A DNA stretch of 64,000 nt from JBCCXZ01 sp965228005 (GTDB lineage Bacteria > Planctomycetota > Planctomycetia > Pirellulales > Lacipirellulaceae): contig CBDDGV010000004.1 of assembly GCA_965228005.1 (NCBI GenBank), positions 930,001 through 994,000 of the forward strand, given 5' to 3'. The stretch's first letter is position 1. The number at the start of each line of letters is the position of its first letter. A program made the position numbers and the translations under genes. Below, piece after piece: positions 8,533 through 17,529 of the stretch. The notes beneath the pieces are model-generated. The model saw nothing but the letters and a program-made list of their open reading frames with translations. It was not told where the DNA came from and searched no databases.

Positions 8533-9834
8533 TCAGCCGAAGAGCTCCTCCACCACGCCGCCGCCCTCAACCAGCTTGATGGGCCGGCCGATCCGGCTGA
8601 TGTTCTCGTGGTCGGCGTCGATCCCCAGGGCGTGGTAGATCGTGCGGAAGAGGTCTTCGACCAGCACGGGCCGTTCGGTCACTTCGTTGCCGCCCTCGTT
8701 GGTGGCGCCCACCACCTGCCCGCCCTGCACGCCGCCGCCGGCTAGCACCGCGTTGAACGCCCGCGGGAAGTGGTCCCGCCCGCTGCGTCCGTTGATCTGC
8801 GGCGTGCGGCCGAACTCGCCCATCCAGACGACGAGCGTGTTGTCCAGCAGGCCGCGGTCGTAGAGGTCGGCGACCAGCGCGGCCATCGGGCGGTCGACGT
8901 TGCCGGCCAGATTGCCGACCTGGTTGAAGTTGTCCTGGTGCGTGTCCCACCCGGGGGAGACGACCTCCACAAACGGCACGCCCCGCTCGACGAGCCGCCG
9001 GGCGAGCAGGCAGCCGCTGGCGAAGTCGCCCTCGCCGTACAGCTCGCGAGCGCCGTCGGTTTCTTTCGACAGGTCGAACGCCTCCATCTCGGGGCTGGTG
9101 ACCATGCCGACGGCGCGGTCGACCAGCTTCTGGTGATCGGCCGCGGCTTGGGACCCGCCCTGCGCGCGGAACCCGCCGCCGAGTTTGTTCAGCAGGTCGA
9201 GCCGACGGTTGTAGCGCTGCTCGGAGAAGGGCGGCACGGTGTTGTCCGGCGGCCGCCTGGCCGAGTTGAGCTCCAGCGGGTCGTACTCCACGCCCAAGAA
9301 CCCGCCGCCGCCGCTGTTGGCCAGCCGGCGGCCGACCCGCACGTAGCTGGGCAACGCCAGGTCCTCGTCGCCAATCTGGTGCGCGACGTGCGACCCCAGC
9401 GTGGGGAACTTCACGCCGCCCATCGGCAGGTAGCCGTGGTGCAGCAGGAACGTCGCCCGCTGGTGGTTGCCCTCGCGGCTGGTCATCGAGCGGATCACCG
9501 CCAGCTGGTCGGCGACCTTCGCGCACTCGGGGAAGTTCTCCGAGTACTCGATGCCGGCCACGGCGGTGGAGATCGCCTTGGTGCCGCCGCCGAAGCGGTG
9601 GTTGGGTTTGGGGCTGAAGGTCTCGAACTGCGAGGGCCCGCCCTGCATCCAGAGCAGCACGCACGACTTGCCCCGCTTGCGGAGCTCGCCGGCCGAAGCC
9701 GTGATGACGTCGGTGAGGTTCAACGCCGACACGCCCGCCGAAGCGAGCGCGGCCGTCCGCAGGAAGTCCCGCCGGCCGACGATCGTGCCGCGGCGGACGG
9801 CCACGCGGGTGTGGTGCTGCAGCTTGGGGGTCAT
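8533..9834 (-). CDS. DUF1501 domain protein, Tat-exported
   Basis: Secreted DUF1501 protein (433 residues), a planctomycete-enriched family in the alkaline-phosphatase/sulfatase-like fold. The N-terminus has a twin-arginine signal (VGRRDFLRTAALASAGVSAL), implying folded export. Family landmarks are VLLWMQGGPSQFETF, YLPMGGVKFPTLGSHV, a central GWDTHQDNFNQV, and the C-terminal VVWMGEFGRTPQINGRSGRD. AGGAG lies 7 nt before the ATG. It is downstream of the DUF1549/DUF1553 gene on the same strand with a 37-bp gap, the standard operon partner in Planctomycetes. The biochemical role of the pair is unknown. The gene converges on EpsI with only 11 bp between the stop codons. Confidence 0.92.
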   Translation of the reverse strand: MTPKLQHHTRVAVRRGTIVGRRDFLRTAALASAGVSALNLTDVITASAGELRKRGKSCVLLWMQGGPSQFETFSPKPNHRFGGGTKAISTAVAGIEYSENFPECAKVADQLAVIRSMTSREGNHQRATFLLHHGYLPMGGVKFPTLGSHVAHQIGDEDLALPSYVRVGRRLANSGGGGFLGVEYDPLELNSARRPPDNTVPPFSEQRYNRRLDLLNKLGGGFRAQGGSQAAADHQKLVDRAVGMVTSPEMEAFDLSKETDGARELYGEGDFASGCLLARRLVERGVPFVEVVSPGWDTHQDNFNQVGNLAGNVDRPMAALVADLYDRGLLDNTLVVWMGEFGRTPQINGRSGRDHFPRAFNAVLAGGGVQGGQVVGATNEGGNEVTERPVLVEDLFRTIYHALGIDADHENISRIGRPIKLVEGGGVVEELFG

Positions 9835-9871
9835 CGCACGCTCCTGGCTGTGGTGGTGTGGGCGCCCGGTG

Positions 9872-11503
9872 TTAAGGCCGGTAGCGGAACTCGGCGGAAT
9901 TCACCAAGGCCCACTGCAGGTCTTCGAACGCCGCCTGCCGGACGTTCTTGCGCTTCCCGTCGCCCCGGTGTTCGAGGAAGGCGGCGAGCTCTTCCGCGGT
10001 CGGCTGGCGGGAGAGGCAACGCAGGTAGACCTCGGCGGCGAGTTCCGCGTCGTCGTCGATCGTGTCGAGCAGCCGCCGGAGATCGGAATCCTTCCTGGCC
10101 GTGACCGCCCGCTGGATTTGTGGGGCGTTCATCAGCGCCAGCACCTCGGGGATCGCCGGGGCAACCTCCTCGCGGCTGATGCTGGGGTCGTACTCGAACA
10201 CGCTCACAAAGAGCTGCCGGGTCGTGACGCTGCGGTCGTACCGCTGCGCGAACCCGCCGCGGAAGCCGGGTTTCTCGTCTTCGTTCTCGTCGATGCCCAA
10301 GGCGGTCGTCAGCGCGCTGTAGAGCTGATCGCCGCGGAGGAGCTGGGGGGCGTTGGCCACGAAGGCCGTCCCGCCCACGCCGCGGCGGGGCTGCGCTTTG
10401 CGCTGGTACGCCTCGGTGTGGCAGATCGTTCGCAGCAGCCACCGCAGGTCGTGTCCGCTGGCGGTGAACCCGTCGGCCAGCAGCCGGAGCGCCTCGGGCG
10501 CGGTGGCCTCGCGGTCGGGGCCGATGTCGTCGATCGGTTCGTAGAAGCCCTCGCTGACCAGCTCAGACCAGACGCGGTTGACCAGCGCGATGGAGAACCA
10601 CTCGTTGGCGGTGAGCCACTCGGCGAGTTGCTCGCGGCGTTGCCCGTCCTTCTTGCCGGTGGGCAGCTCCAGCCCGGTCAGGAAGAACCGGGGCTGCATC
10701 TCGGTGCCCTTGGCCGACGGGTCGTCGAGGTCGGGCATGTAATGCTCGGGCTGCGGCCGGTTGCCCTGCACCGCGCGGCGGGGGCCGTTGCGGTCGTTGG
10801 TGAACACCTCTTGGCTGCGCTTCGAGGGCGTTGCCACTTGGCGGACGCCGACCCGCGGGAAAAACGCCGCCAGCTCGTGGAACTGCTCGCGCTTCCAGCG
10901 GTCGTATGGGTGGTCGTGGCACTGGGCGCACTGGATCTGGATGCCCAGGAAGATCCGCGACACCTCGGCGGCGGCTTCTTCGGTCTGACCGTTCTGGGCG
11001 GCGATGATGCCGCACGCGCCGTTCTCCTGCACGTCGCCCTTGGCGGTGATAAACGCGGCGGCGATCTCGTCCCAGCCGTCGCCGGCGTTCAGACGCTCGC
11101 GGAGGTCGACCTCCGTGGCGTTGGCGGCGAGCTTCACGCGGTCCTCGATCGCCCGCGAGAAGACGACGTCCCGCCAGTAGCGGGCCCAGTTCTGGCCGTA
11201 CTGCGGCTGGGCAAGCAGCCGCTCGACGAGCCGCTCGCGTTTGTCCGGGGCGGGGTCGAGCACGAAGGCGGTCAGCTCTTCGGGCGTGGGGATGTCGCCC
11301 ACCAGGTCGAGCCAGACGCGGCGGGCGAAGGTCGCGTCGTCGGTCTGGGCGGCCGGCTGCACTCCGTCGACGAACAGGGCCTCGGCGATGGCCGCGTCCA
11401 CCGCGGCGGCGGTGTCGCGGGCGGTCGGTTGATCCGCCCCGGCGAGGAGCGGAACCGACGCGAGCTGCACGGCCAGCGCGGCCTGAAGGAGCGGTCTGAG
11501 CAT
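9872..11503 (-). CDS. DUF1549/DUF1553 protein with cytochrome-like CxxCH
   Basis: Secreted protein of 543 residues. The start at 11503 has AGGAGG directly upstream and gives a signal peptide (LLQAALAVQLASVPLLAGA). DUF1549 (PSCyt2) occupies the first half and includes WLDLVGDIPTPEEL and IQCAQCHDHPYDRW; the CAQCH there is a CxxCH sequence that could bind heme c. DUF1553 (PSD1) fills the second half (ALVNRVWSELVSEGF; LMNAPQIQRAVTA) and ends in the typical ALVNSAEFRYR. This is the short form without an N-terminal PSCyt1 cytochrome or LamG domain. It precedes DUF1501 in the same operon. The function is unestablished; an extracytoplasmic redox or carbohydrate role is commonly guessed, and the sequence does not decide it. 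Confidence 0.9.
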   Translation of the reverse strand: MLRPLLQAALAVQLASVPLLAGADQPTARDTAAAVDAAIAEALFVDGVQPAAQTDDATFARRVWLDLVGDIPTPEELTAFVLDPAPDKRERLVERLLAQPQYGQNWARYWRDVVFSRAIEDRVKLAANATEVDLRERLNAGDGWDEIAAAFITAKGDVQENGACGIIAAQNGQTEEAAAEVSRIFLGIQIQCAQCHDHPYDRWKREQFHELAAFFPRVGVRQVATPSKRSQEVFTNDRNGPRRAVQGNRPQPEHYMPDLDDPSAKGTEMQPRFFLTGLELPTGKKDGQRREQLAEWLTANEWFSIALVNRVWSELVSEGFYEPIDDIGPDREATAPEALRLLADGFTASGHDLRWLLRTICHTEAYQRKAQPRRGVGGTAFVANAPQLLRGDQLYSALTTALGIDENEDEKPGFRGGFAQRYDRSVTTRQLFVSVFEYDPSISREEVAPAIPEVLALMNAPQIQRAVTARKDSDLRRLLDTIDDDAELAAEVYLRCLSRQPTAEELAAFLEHRGDGKRKNVRQAAFEDLQWALVNSAEFRYRP

Positions 11504-11632
11504 CACGCCTCCTCGGGAGATTCGTTCCGACGACTCGGGAAGCCTCTGCAGGTGAGGATACCACGACGCGGCCGCCAAGGCATTCAACCCTGCGGAGGGC
11601 CGGAGGTTCCGTCGTTTCAACGGGGCGTTTTC

Positions 11633-11705
11633 GGGTGGCACTGGCATCTTGCCAGTGCAGTCCCATTAGACGGCCGAAAGCACTGGCAAGATGCCAGTGC
11701 CACCC
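11633..11705. repeat. Perfect 26-bp inverted repeat with internally palindromic arms
   Basis: Arms at 11633-11658 and 11680-11705 are exact reverse complements, separated by 21 nt. Each arm also contains its own 8-bp palindrome with a 3-nt centre (CACTGGCA-TCT-TGCCAGTG on the left). The transcript could therefore fold as one long stem or as two hairpins. It lies in the gap between the DUF1549 gene start and the rpsI terminator. It resembles dispersed intergenic palindromes of planctomycete genomes; only one copy is in this window. Confidence 0.9.
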
Positions 11706-11746
11706 AGAAGAGTTGAGTCCCGCTGCTGATGAGTGGTTCCGCGCGC

Positions 11747-11775
11747 AAAAAAAGGCCGCCCCGGTTGGGGCGGCC
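11747..11775 (-). terminator. Rho-independent terminator of the rplM-rpsI operon
   Basis: A perfect 9-bp GC stem (11754-11762 with 11767-11775, 4-nt loop) is followed in the minus direction by seven T (11747-11753). It lies 31 nt beyond the rpsI stop codon. Confidence 0.92.
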
Positions 11776-11806
11776 TCTGTGTACGCAAAGCGGGTTCAGC
11801 CAGCGG

Positions 11807-12205
11807 TTAACGCTTGGAGAACTGCGTCCCGCGGCGGGCACCGTGCAGGCCGGGCTTCTTCCGCTCTTTCATCCGCGAGTCGCGGGTGAGGAAGTTGCCC
11901 TCGCGGAGCTTCTCTTGCAGGTCGCTGTCGTGCCGCAGCAGGGCCCGGGCGATGCCCTGGACGCAGGCGCCGGCCTGGCCGGTGGTGCCGCCGCCGTGCA
12001 CGCGGATAGCCACGTCCACGTCGCCGCGGACCTCGCAGGCCTCGAGCGGGGCGATCACGGCCTGGCGGTCCTGCTCGGTGGGGAAGAACTCTTCGAGCTC
12101 GCGGTTGTTGATCGTGAGCTTGCCGCTGCCGGAGCGGATGCGGACGCGGGCCACCGAGGTCTTGCGGCGGCCGGTGCCGAGGGCTTCTTCAACCGTGGCG
12201 GGCAT
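11807..12205 (-). CDS. rpsI: 30S ribosomal protein S9
   Basis: Small-subunit ribosomal protein uS9 (132 residues). It is recognised from GTGRRKTSVARVRI near the N-terminus, the central GGGTTGQAGACVQGIARAL, and the C-terminal KERKKPGLHGARRGTQFSKR. The last basic residues are the tail that reaches the P-site tRNA, and the terminal SKR is intact. It is the second gene of a two-gene operon 41 nt after rplM, the arrangement found in most bacteria, and ends just before a strong terminator. AGGA sits before the ATG. Confidence 0.98.
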   Translation of the reverse strand: MPATVEEALGTGRRKTSVARVRIRSGSGKLTINNRELEEFFPTEQDRQAVIAPLEACEVRGDVDVAIRVHGGGTTGQAGACVQGIARALLRHDSDLQEKLREGNFLTRDSRMKERKKPGLHGARRGTQFSKR

Positions 12206-12246
12206 GAACGGATTCCTGCGGGGAGGGTGCGATTAATGGTTCGGTT

Positions 12247-12684
12247 TTATGACTTGGCGGCCAGCTCGGTCGGCTCGGGCTGCTGCGCCTGGTGCGGGTG
12301 GCTGGTGCCCGCGTAGATCTTCAGCTTGCTGAGCATCGCGCGGCCGAGCTTGTTCTTCGGCAGCATGCGGCGGACCGCTTCGCGGAGGATCAGCTCGGGC
12401 TTCCGCTCGCGGCGGTCGCCGGCGCTGACGCGGCGTTGGCGGGGGTAGCCGGTGTACCAGGCGTACTCCTTCTGCTCCCACTTCTTGCCGGTGAAGCTGA
12501 TCTTCTCGGCGTTGGTCACCACCACGAAGTCGCCCGTGTCGACGTGGGGCGTGTAGGTGGGGCGGTGCTTGCCCATCAAGATCATGGCGATCTCGCTGGC
12601 GAGCCGGCCCACCACCTTGTCGGTGGCGTCCACCAGCAGCCACTTCCGCTCGACGGTCGCGGGTTTGGCCATGTAGGTTTTCAT
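12247..12684 (-). CDS. rplM: 50S ribosomal protein L13
   Basis: Large-subunit ribosomal protein uL13 (145 residues). Typical elements are RKWLLVDATDKVVGRLASEI, LMGKHRPTYTPHVDTGDFVV, and the region AVRRMLPKNKLGRAMLSKLK followed by LKIYAGTSHPHQAQQP. It is the first gene of the rplM-rpsI operon. A sigma70-like promoter lies about 75 nt upstream, just past the end of the preceding membrane-protein gene, leaving a 5' leader of roughly 65 nt. In E. coli L13 represses its own mRNA through the leader; whether that applies here cannot be read from the sequence. Confidence 0.98.
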   Translation of the reverse strand: MKTYMAKPATVERKWLLVDATDKVVGRLASEIAMILMGKHRPTYTPHVDTGDFVVVTNAEKISFTGKKWEQKEYAWYTGYPRQRRVSAGDRRERKPELILREAVRRMLPKNKLGRAMLSKLKIYAGTSHPHQAQQPEPTELAAKS

Positions 12685-12756
12685 GCGATCGGCCTCGGCC
12701 TGTCTCGTAGTGGGGTCGCCCCCTGGCGCGGACCAACCGCTCCGGGGGAATCCACC

Positions 12757-12784
12757 AATATACAGGCGGCCTTCCGCCTGCCAA
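12757..12784 (-). promoter_or_regulatory. Promoter of rplM-rpsI with a palindromic spacer
   Basis: Read on the minus strand: TTGGCA (12784-12779), 16 nt, TATATT (12762-12757). A perfect inverted repeat CAGGCGG-AAGG-CCGCCTG (12780-12763) fills the spacer and overlaps the end of the -35 box, so it could be an operator. The predicted transcript start is about 12750. Confidence 0.6.
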
Positions 12785-12799
12785 GGGCCCAGCGGCGGG

Positions 12800-13156
12800 T
12801 CACTCGGGGGTGGATTCGTCCGCGGGCGCGGCTGGCTGAGCCTTCCTGCGGGGTTTTCGCCGCTTGGCGGCGAAGAGGACGCCGGCCCACAGCAGCAGGA
12901 ACATGCCGGTCGTGCCCGCCACCACGAGGAGCTTCCGCGGGTCGCCGCCCGGCGTTTGTTCGGCGATGCCCATGTAGGCGCCGACGCCCAGCAGCGTGCC
13001 CCACACGACTAATGCGCCGGCGATGCCGCGGGTCATCCACTTCGCTTCGCGCGAACGCTCGGCGGCCTGCTCCGCGGCGGCGGGCTCCGCTGGGGCTTCC
13101 GGGTTGTCGGGGGTGGGTTGCACGATTCGTGGGGCTCGTCGGCCGCAGGGTTTCAC
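12800..13156 (-). CDS. Small membrane protein with two helices, function unknown
   Basis: Protein of up to 118 residues that I do not recognise. A Pro/Ala/Glu-rich N-terminal segment precedes two hydrophobic segments (about 45-64 and 75-96) and a basic, then Ala/Pro-rich tail (FAAKRRKPRRKAQPAAPADE). Only GTG codons are available as starts (13156 or 13123), and neither has a good ribosome binding site, so the N-terminus is uncertain. It is upstream of rplM on the same strand, but the rplM promoter lies just past its stop, so the two are probably separate units. It diverges from the alanine dehydrogenase gene. Confidence 0.6.
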   Translation of the reverse strand: MKPCGRRAPRIVQPTPDNPEAPAEPAAAEQAAERSREAKWMTRGIAGALVVWGTLLGVGAYMGIAEQTPGGDPRKLLVVAGTTGMFLLLWAGVLFAAKRRKPRRKAQPAAPADESTPE

Positions 13157-13306
13157 TGCTTCGCTTGGTCGCTACGACCCCGACCGGCAACGGCGGGCCC
13201 GCGCAACGCTTCCGCGGTTTCGCGCTCTCGTGGTCGCTGCCCGCTGCGGCGGTTGTTAGACTGCCGCCGGAGGCCAAGGGTTGCGTTTTAGCGAGAGGTT
13301 GTGGGC

Positions 13307-14422
13307 ATGATCATCGGCGTCCCCAAAGAGATCAAGAGCGACGAGTACCGGGTGGCGATGCTGCCGGTCGGCGTAGAAGAGCTCACCCGCCGCGGGCACA
13401 CCGTGCTGATGGAGGCCGGCGCCGGCCTGGGCTCGGGCATCCCCGACCACGACTACCTCCGCAACGGCTGCGAGATGGTCGCCGGCCCCGACGAGATCTT
13501 CGCCCGCGCCGACATGATCGTGAAAGTCAAAGAACCGATGCGCGAGGAGTGGCCGAAGATCCGCTCCGGGCAGATCGTGTTCACCTACTTCCACTTCGCA
13601 GCCGACCGCGAACTGACCGAGGCGGTGCTGGCGAGCGGGTGCACGGCCGCGGCCTACGAGACGCTGGCCGACGACCAGGGCCGGCTGCCGCTGCTCACCC
13701 CGATGAGCGAGGTGGCCGGGCGGATGAGCATCCAGGAGGGCGCCAAGTACCTGGAGCGTCCGCAGATGGGCCGGGGCATCCTGCTGGGCGGCGTGCCGGG
13801 CGTGGCGCCGGCGTACATTACGGTGCTCGGCGGCGGCGTCGTGGGTGCCAACGCCGCGAAGATCGCCGCCGGCTTCAACGCCAACGTCACGCTGCTGGAC
13901 ATCAACATGGACCGGCTCCGTTACCTCGACGACATCATGCCGCCCAACGTCGACGTGCTGTTCAGCGACCGGCACACGATCCGCAAGCAGCTCGAGCGGG
14001 CCGACCTGGTGATCGGCGCGGTGCTCATCCCAGGCGCCAAGGCGCCCCGGCTGGTGGAGCGCGACGACCTCAAGCGGATGCAGCCGGGCAGCGTGATCAT
14101 CGACGTGGCCATCGACCAGGGCGGCTGCATCGAGACGAGCCGGCCCACCTCGCACGCCGAGCCGACCTACATCGTCGACGGCGTGCTGCACTACTGCGTG
14201 ACCAACATGCCCGGCGCCGTGGGCCGCACGAGCACGTTCGCCCTGTGCAACGTGACGCTGCCGTGGGTGATCGAGATCGCCGAGCGGGGCATCGAGGAGG
14301 CCGCCGAGGCCCGACCGCCGGTGGCCCGGTCGATCAACATGCACCAGGGCCGCGTGACGAACCGGCCGGTGGCGGAGACGTTCGGGCTGGAGTACAGCGA
14401 CCTCTTTGGCGTTGGGGTTTGA
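13307..14422 (+). CDS. ald: Alanine dehydrogenase
   Basis: NAD-dependent L-alanine dehydrogenase (371 residues) interconverting L-alanine and pyruvate plus ammonium. It is full length for the family. The start MIIGVPKEIKSDEYRVAMLP is diagnostic; IVKVKEP carries the substrate-binding Lys (about 73-75) and FTYFHFAAD the catalytic His (about 96). The Rossmann motif is VLGGGVVGANAAKIAAGFNA, and the C-terminal region includes HQGRVTNRPVAETF. The ATG at 13307 is preferred to the GTG at 13301 because it matches the family N-terminus and has GAGAGG 8 nt before it. It is monocistronic as far as can be seen, followed by an inverted repeat and mtnA. Confidence 0.96.
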   Translation: MIIGVPKEIKSDEYRVAMLPVGVEELTRRGHTVLMEAGAGLGSGIPDHDYLRNGCEMVAGPDEIFARADMIVKVKEPMREEWPKIRSGQIVFTYFHFAADRELTEAVLASGCTAAAYETLADDQGRLPLLTPMSEVAGRMSIQEGAKYLERPQMGRGILLGGVPGVAPAYITVLGGGVVGANAAKIAAGFNANVTLLDINMDRLRYLDDIMPPNVDVLFSDRHTIRKQLERADLVIGAVLIPGAKAPRLVERDDLKRMQPGSVIIDVAIDQGGCIETSRPTSHAEPTYIVDGVLHYCVTNMPGAVGRTSTFALCNVTLPWVIEIAERGIEEAAEARPPVARSINMHQGRVTNRPVAETFGLEYSDLFGVGV

Positions 14423-14445
14423 TGGCGGGGCTTGGAAGAAGAAAC

Positions 14446-14595
14446 AGCCACAGATGGACGCAGATGAACACAGATGTGTTGGAGATTGCAGTTTGAGACT
14501 ATGGCTACGCGGCCGCCGCTTGTCGTGTGTAGAACTACCCGAGTATTTCTTACTTCTGTTTCTTCATCTGCGTTTATCTGCGTCCATCTGTGGCT
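14446..14595. repeat. Imperfect 31-bp inverted repeat abutting mtnA
   Basis: Arms at 14446-14476 and 14565-14595 are reverse complements with two mismatches, spaced by 88 nt. Each arm is built from CAGATG-like words (CCACAGATGGACGCAGAT in the left arm), a pattern I know as a dispersed intergenic repeat of several bacterial groups. The right arm ends 6 nt before the mtnA start codon. Confidence 0.85.
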
Positions 14596-14601
14596 AATTC
14601 C

Positions 14602-15638
<1,037 letters not shown>

Positions 15639-15642
<4 letters not shown>

Positions 15643-15668
15643 CCGCCCGTTCGAACAGAAGTTATAAT
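15639..15668 (+). promoter_or_regulatory. Sigma70-type promoter of the AbrB/Doc pair
   Basis: TTGACC (15639-15644), 18 nt, TATAAT (15663-15668). The -35 box overlaps the mtnA stop codon (15640-15642). The predicted transcript start (about 15675) falls right at the GGAGG ribosome binding site (15676-15680), implying a very short leader. Confidence 0.7.
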
Positions 15669-15690
15669 TGAACGTGGAGGTACACAGGCC

Positions 15691-15915
15691 ATGACGACCG
15701 TCAAAATCACGAAGATCGGCAACTCCGTTGGCATTGTCCTGCCCAAGGAGGTGCTTGAGCGTTTGCGCGTCGGCCAGGGAGATCAGCTCCACATCACCGA
15801 GGCCCCCGACGGGGTGACGCTCACGCCCTACGACGCAGAATTCCAGCGTCAGATGGAGGTAGCGGAACAGGTCATGCGGAAGCGCCGCAACGTTCTTCGA
15901 AAACTGGCTGAGTAG
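15691..15915 (+). CDS. AbrB/MazE-type antitoxin
   Basis: Small DNA-binding protein (74 residues) of the SpoVT/AbrB swapped-hairpin family. VKITKIGNSVGIVLPKEVLE, followed by LRVGQGDQLHI, is the standard AbrB fold signature. The C-terminal third (MEVAEQVMRKRRNVLRKLAE) is charged and helical, as expected of an antitoxin segment that wraps its toxin. It lies 4 nt upstream of the Doc gene under its own promoter, so it very likely acts as the antitoxin and autorepressor of the pair. Confidence 0.9.
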   Translation: MTTVKITKIGNSVGIVLPKEVLERLRVGQGDQLHITEAPDGVTLTPYDAEFQRQMEVAEQVMRKRRNVLRKLAE

Positions 15916-15919
15916 TCCA

Positions 15920-16312
15920 GTGACCGATCCGATCTGGGTCTTGGAAGAGGCTGCTCTGGCTATCCACAACCGGCAGCTAGCCGAGCACGGAGGCATGGAA
16001 GGCGTCCGCGATCCGGGAATGCTCTCCTCGGCTCTGGCACGGCCAAAGCACCTTTACGGATACAGCTCAGATGAGACGGACATACCGGCCCTTGCCGCAG
16101 CCTACGCATTTGGCCTCGCCCGTAACCACCCATTCGTGGACGGTAACAAGCGGACTGCCGCCGTGGTCTGCGAGGCCTTCATCGAGTTGAACGGCTACCT
16201 GCTCGATGCTACCGACGATGAGCTTTTCCCGATCGTGCTGCGCCTTGCAGAAGGCGACCTCTCGGAATCGGAGTTAGTTGATTGGCTCCGTGACCACGTC
16301 CGGCCGGCTTAG
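15920..16312 (+). CDS. doc: Doc-type toxin (Fic family, death-on-curing)
   Basis: Fic-fold toxin of 130 residues. The Fic core HPFVDGNKR (residues 70-78) is complete and matches the Doc form H-x-F-x-D-[AG]-N-K-R. Doc proteins phosphorylate and inactivate elongation factor Tu. The N-terminus (WVLEEAALAIHNRQLAEHGG) and RDPGMLSSALARPKHLYGY are also typical. The start is a GTG 4 nt after the antitoxin stop, so translation is probably coupled. The frame is intact with no sign of decay. Confidence 0.93.
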   Translation: MTDPIWVLEEAALAIHNRQLAEHGGMEGVRDPGMLSSALARPKHLYGYSSDETDIPALAAAYAFGLARNHPFVDGNKRTAAVVCEAFIELNGYLLDATDDELFPIVLRLAEGDLSESELVDWLRDHVRPA

Positions 16313-16551
16313 GCTAGGGCTTGTTTTGTGAAACCTTGACGGCATTGCGTCTTACTCCGGTCTTCCCGGTCTTGCGCCGAGTTGCGGTCATCCTCAATCT
16401 TCCTCCGGGGGCGGTCGAATCAGTGTTGTGAGAGGCACGGGTCGTCCCTGTCCGCCGGCCGGCGGCCGCGCGACGGGCGCATCCGGCACACGCGGGTCAA
16501 CGTGAACCGCGTCGCGGCACCGATGCACGGAAGCATAGGCGGAAAACCAAC

Positions 16552-17409
16552 ATGAAACGGTTCTTGCACGCGGCCGCGCTGGCCGCCGCGTTCGCCGTAC
16601 AGGCGGCGGGCGTCCGGGCCGACGAGGGCTGGTTCGCGGGCGTCGACCTGCTGTACCTGGCGCCCAAGTTCAGCGGCGTCGGTTTCGACAACGTCTTCTA
16701 CCACGGCTCGCCCGTGCCGCAGTTCGGCGACGGGGCGATCGACTCGGACCTCGACTTCGCCCAGCGAGTCTCGCTCGGCTACGAGGGCTCGCAGGGCGGC
16801 GGCATCCAGGTCCGCTGGTTCACGTTCGACAACACCACCCACTACACCGGCGTGGGTGAAGACTCCGGCGGTCCCGAGCCGATCGCCGGCGACCTGGGCA
16901 TCGAGCTGGACGCCTTCGACGCCGAGTTCATCCAACGCGGCAGCTTCAGCGCCTGGGACTGGATCGGCACCGCCGGGGTGCGTTACGCCCAGTACGAGAT
17001 CCGCGAGCAGGCCTCCGACGAGTTCGAGTGGGAGGAGTTCGCCGACGCGGTGTGGTTCGGGCTGGCCGGCACCGAGTTCCAGGGAGCCGGGCCGACGTTC
17101 TCCGCGATGGGCTCCCGGCCCGTGTTCTTCGAGGAGCTGTCGTTCTTCGGCCGCGTCCGCACCGCCCTTCTCTACGGCGACATCGAGCAGGACAGCATCT
17201 ACATCATCGGCGGCGGCCCGCTGGAGATCACCGACGAGTTCGTGCAGGTGTGGGAGTTCCAGGCCGGCGCCAACTTCGAGTTTGAGTTCGACGCCTTCGA
17301 CCTGGTCGCCTCCATCTTCTGGGAAGCCCAGCGGTGGGACAGCGACTCGAACCTGCTGGGCGACCTCGCCCTGCACGGCTTCGGCACCTACGTCGGCGTC
17401 GAGTACTAG
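16552..17409 (+). CDS. Secreted beta-barrel-like outer-membrane protein
   Basis: Protein of 285 residues with a clear signal peptide (MKRFLHAAALAAAFAVQAAG). The rest is an alternating pattern of short aromatic-rich strands and Asp/Glu/Gly turns (GWFAGVDLLYLAPKFSG; GGIQVRWFTFDN; WIGTAGVRYAQYEI; LSFFGRVRTALLYGDI), ending in an aromatic residue (GTYVGVEY). This fits a small outer-membrane barrel of the type common in planctomycetes. There are no cysteines in the mature chain. A specific function cannot be assigned. It converges on the RND efflux gene with a shared terminator between; the 239 nt upstream hold no gene. Confidence 0.7.
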   Translation: MKRFLHAAALAAAFAVQAAGVRADEGWFAGVDLLYLAPKFSGVGFDNVFYHGSPVPQFGDGAIDSDLDFAQRVSLGYEGSQGGGIQVRWFTFDNTTHYTGVGEDSGGPEPIAGDLGIELDAFDAEFIQRGSFSAWDWIGTAGVRYAQYEIREQASDEFEWEEFADAVWFGLAGTEFQGAGPTFSAMGSRPVFFEELSFFGRVRTALLYGDIEQDSIYIIGGGPLEITDEFVQVWEFQAGANFEFEFDAFDLVASIFWEAQRWDSDSNLLGDLALHGFGTYVGVEY

Positions 17410-17476
17410 TCACAACGGGACGGACAACAGAGAGCAACAGAACGACGGGTGGGGAAACACCTGGCGGCTGACTTGT

Positions 17477-17526
17477 GAAACCGCAACCAGCCCCGGCCGC
17501 ACGGCGGCCGGGGCTTTGCGGTTTTC
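17477..17526. terminator. Bidirectional terminator between convergent genes
   Basis: A long hairpin: GAAACCGCAA pairs with TTGCGGTTTTC outside, and AGCCCCGGCCGC pairs with GCGGCCGGGGCT inside. T-rich flanks are present on the plus side and, through the outer stem, on the minus side. It sits 68 nt after the barrel gene's stop and 4 nt beyond the RND gene's stop. Confidence 0.85.
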
Positions 17527-17529
17527 TCG

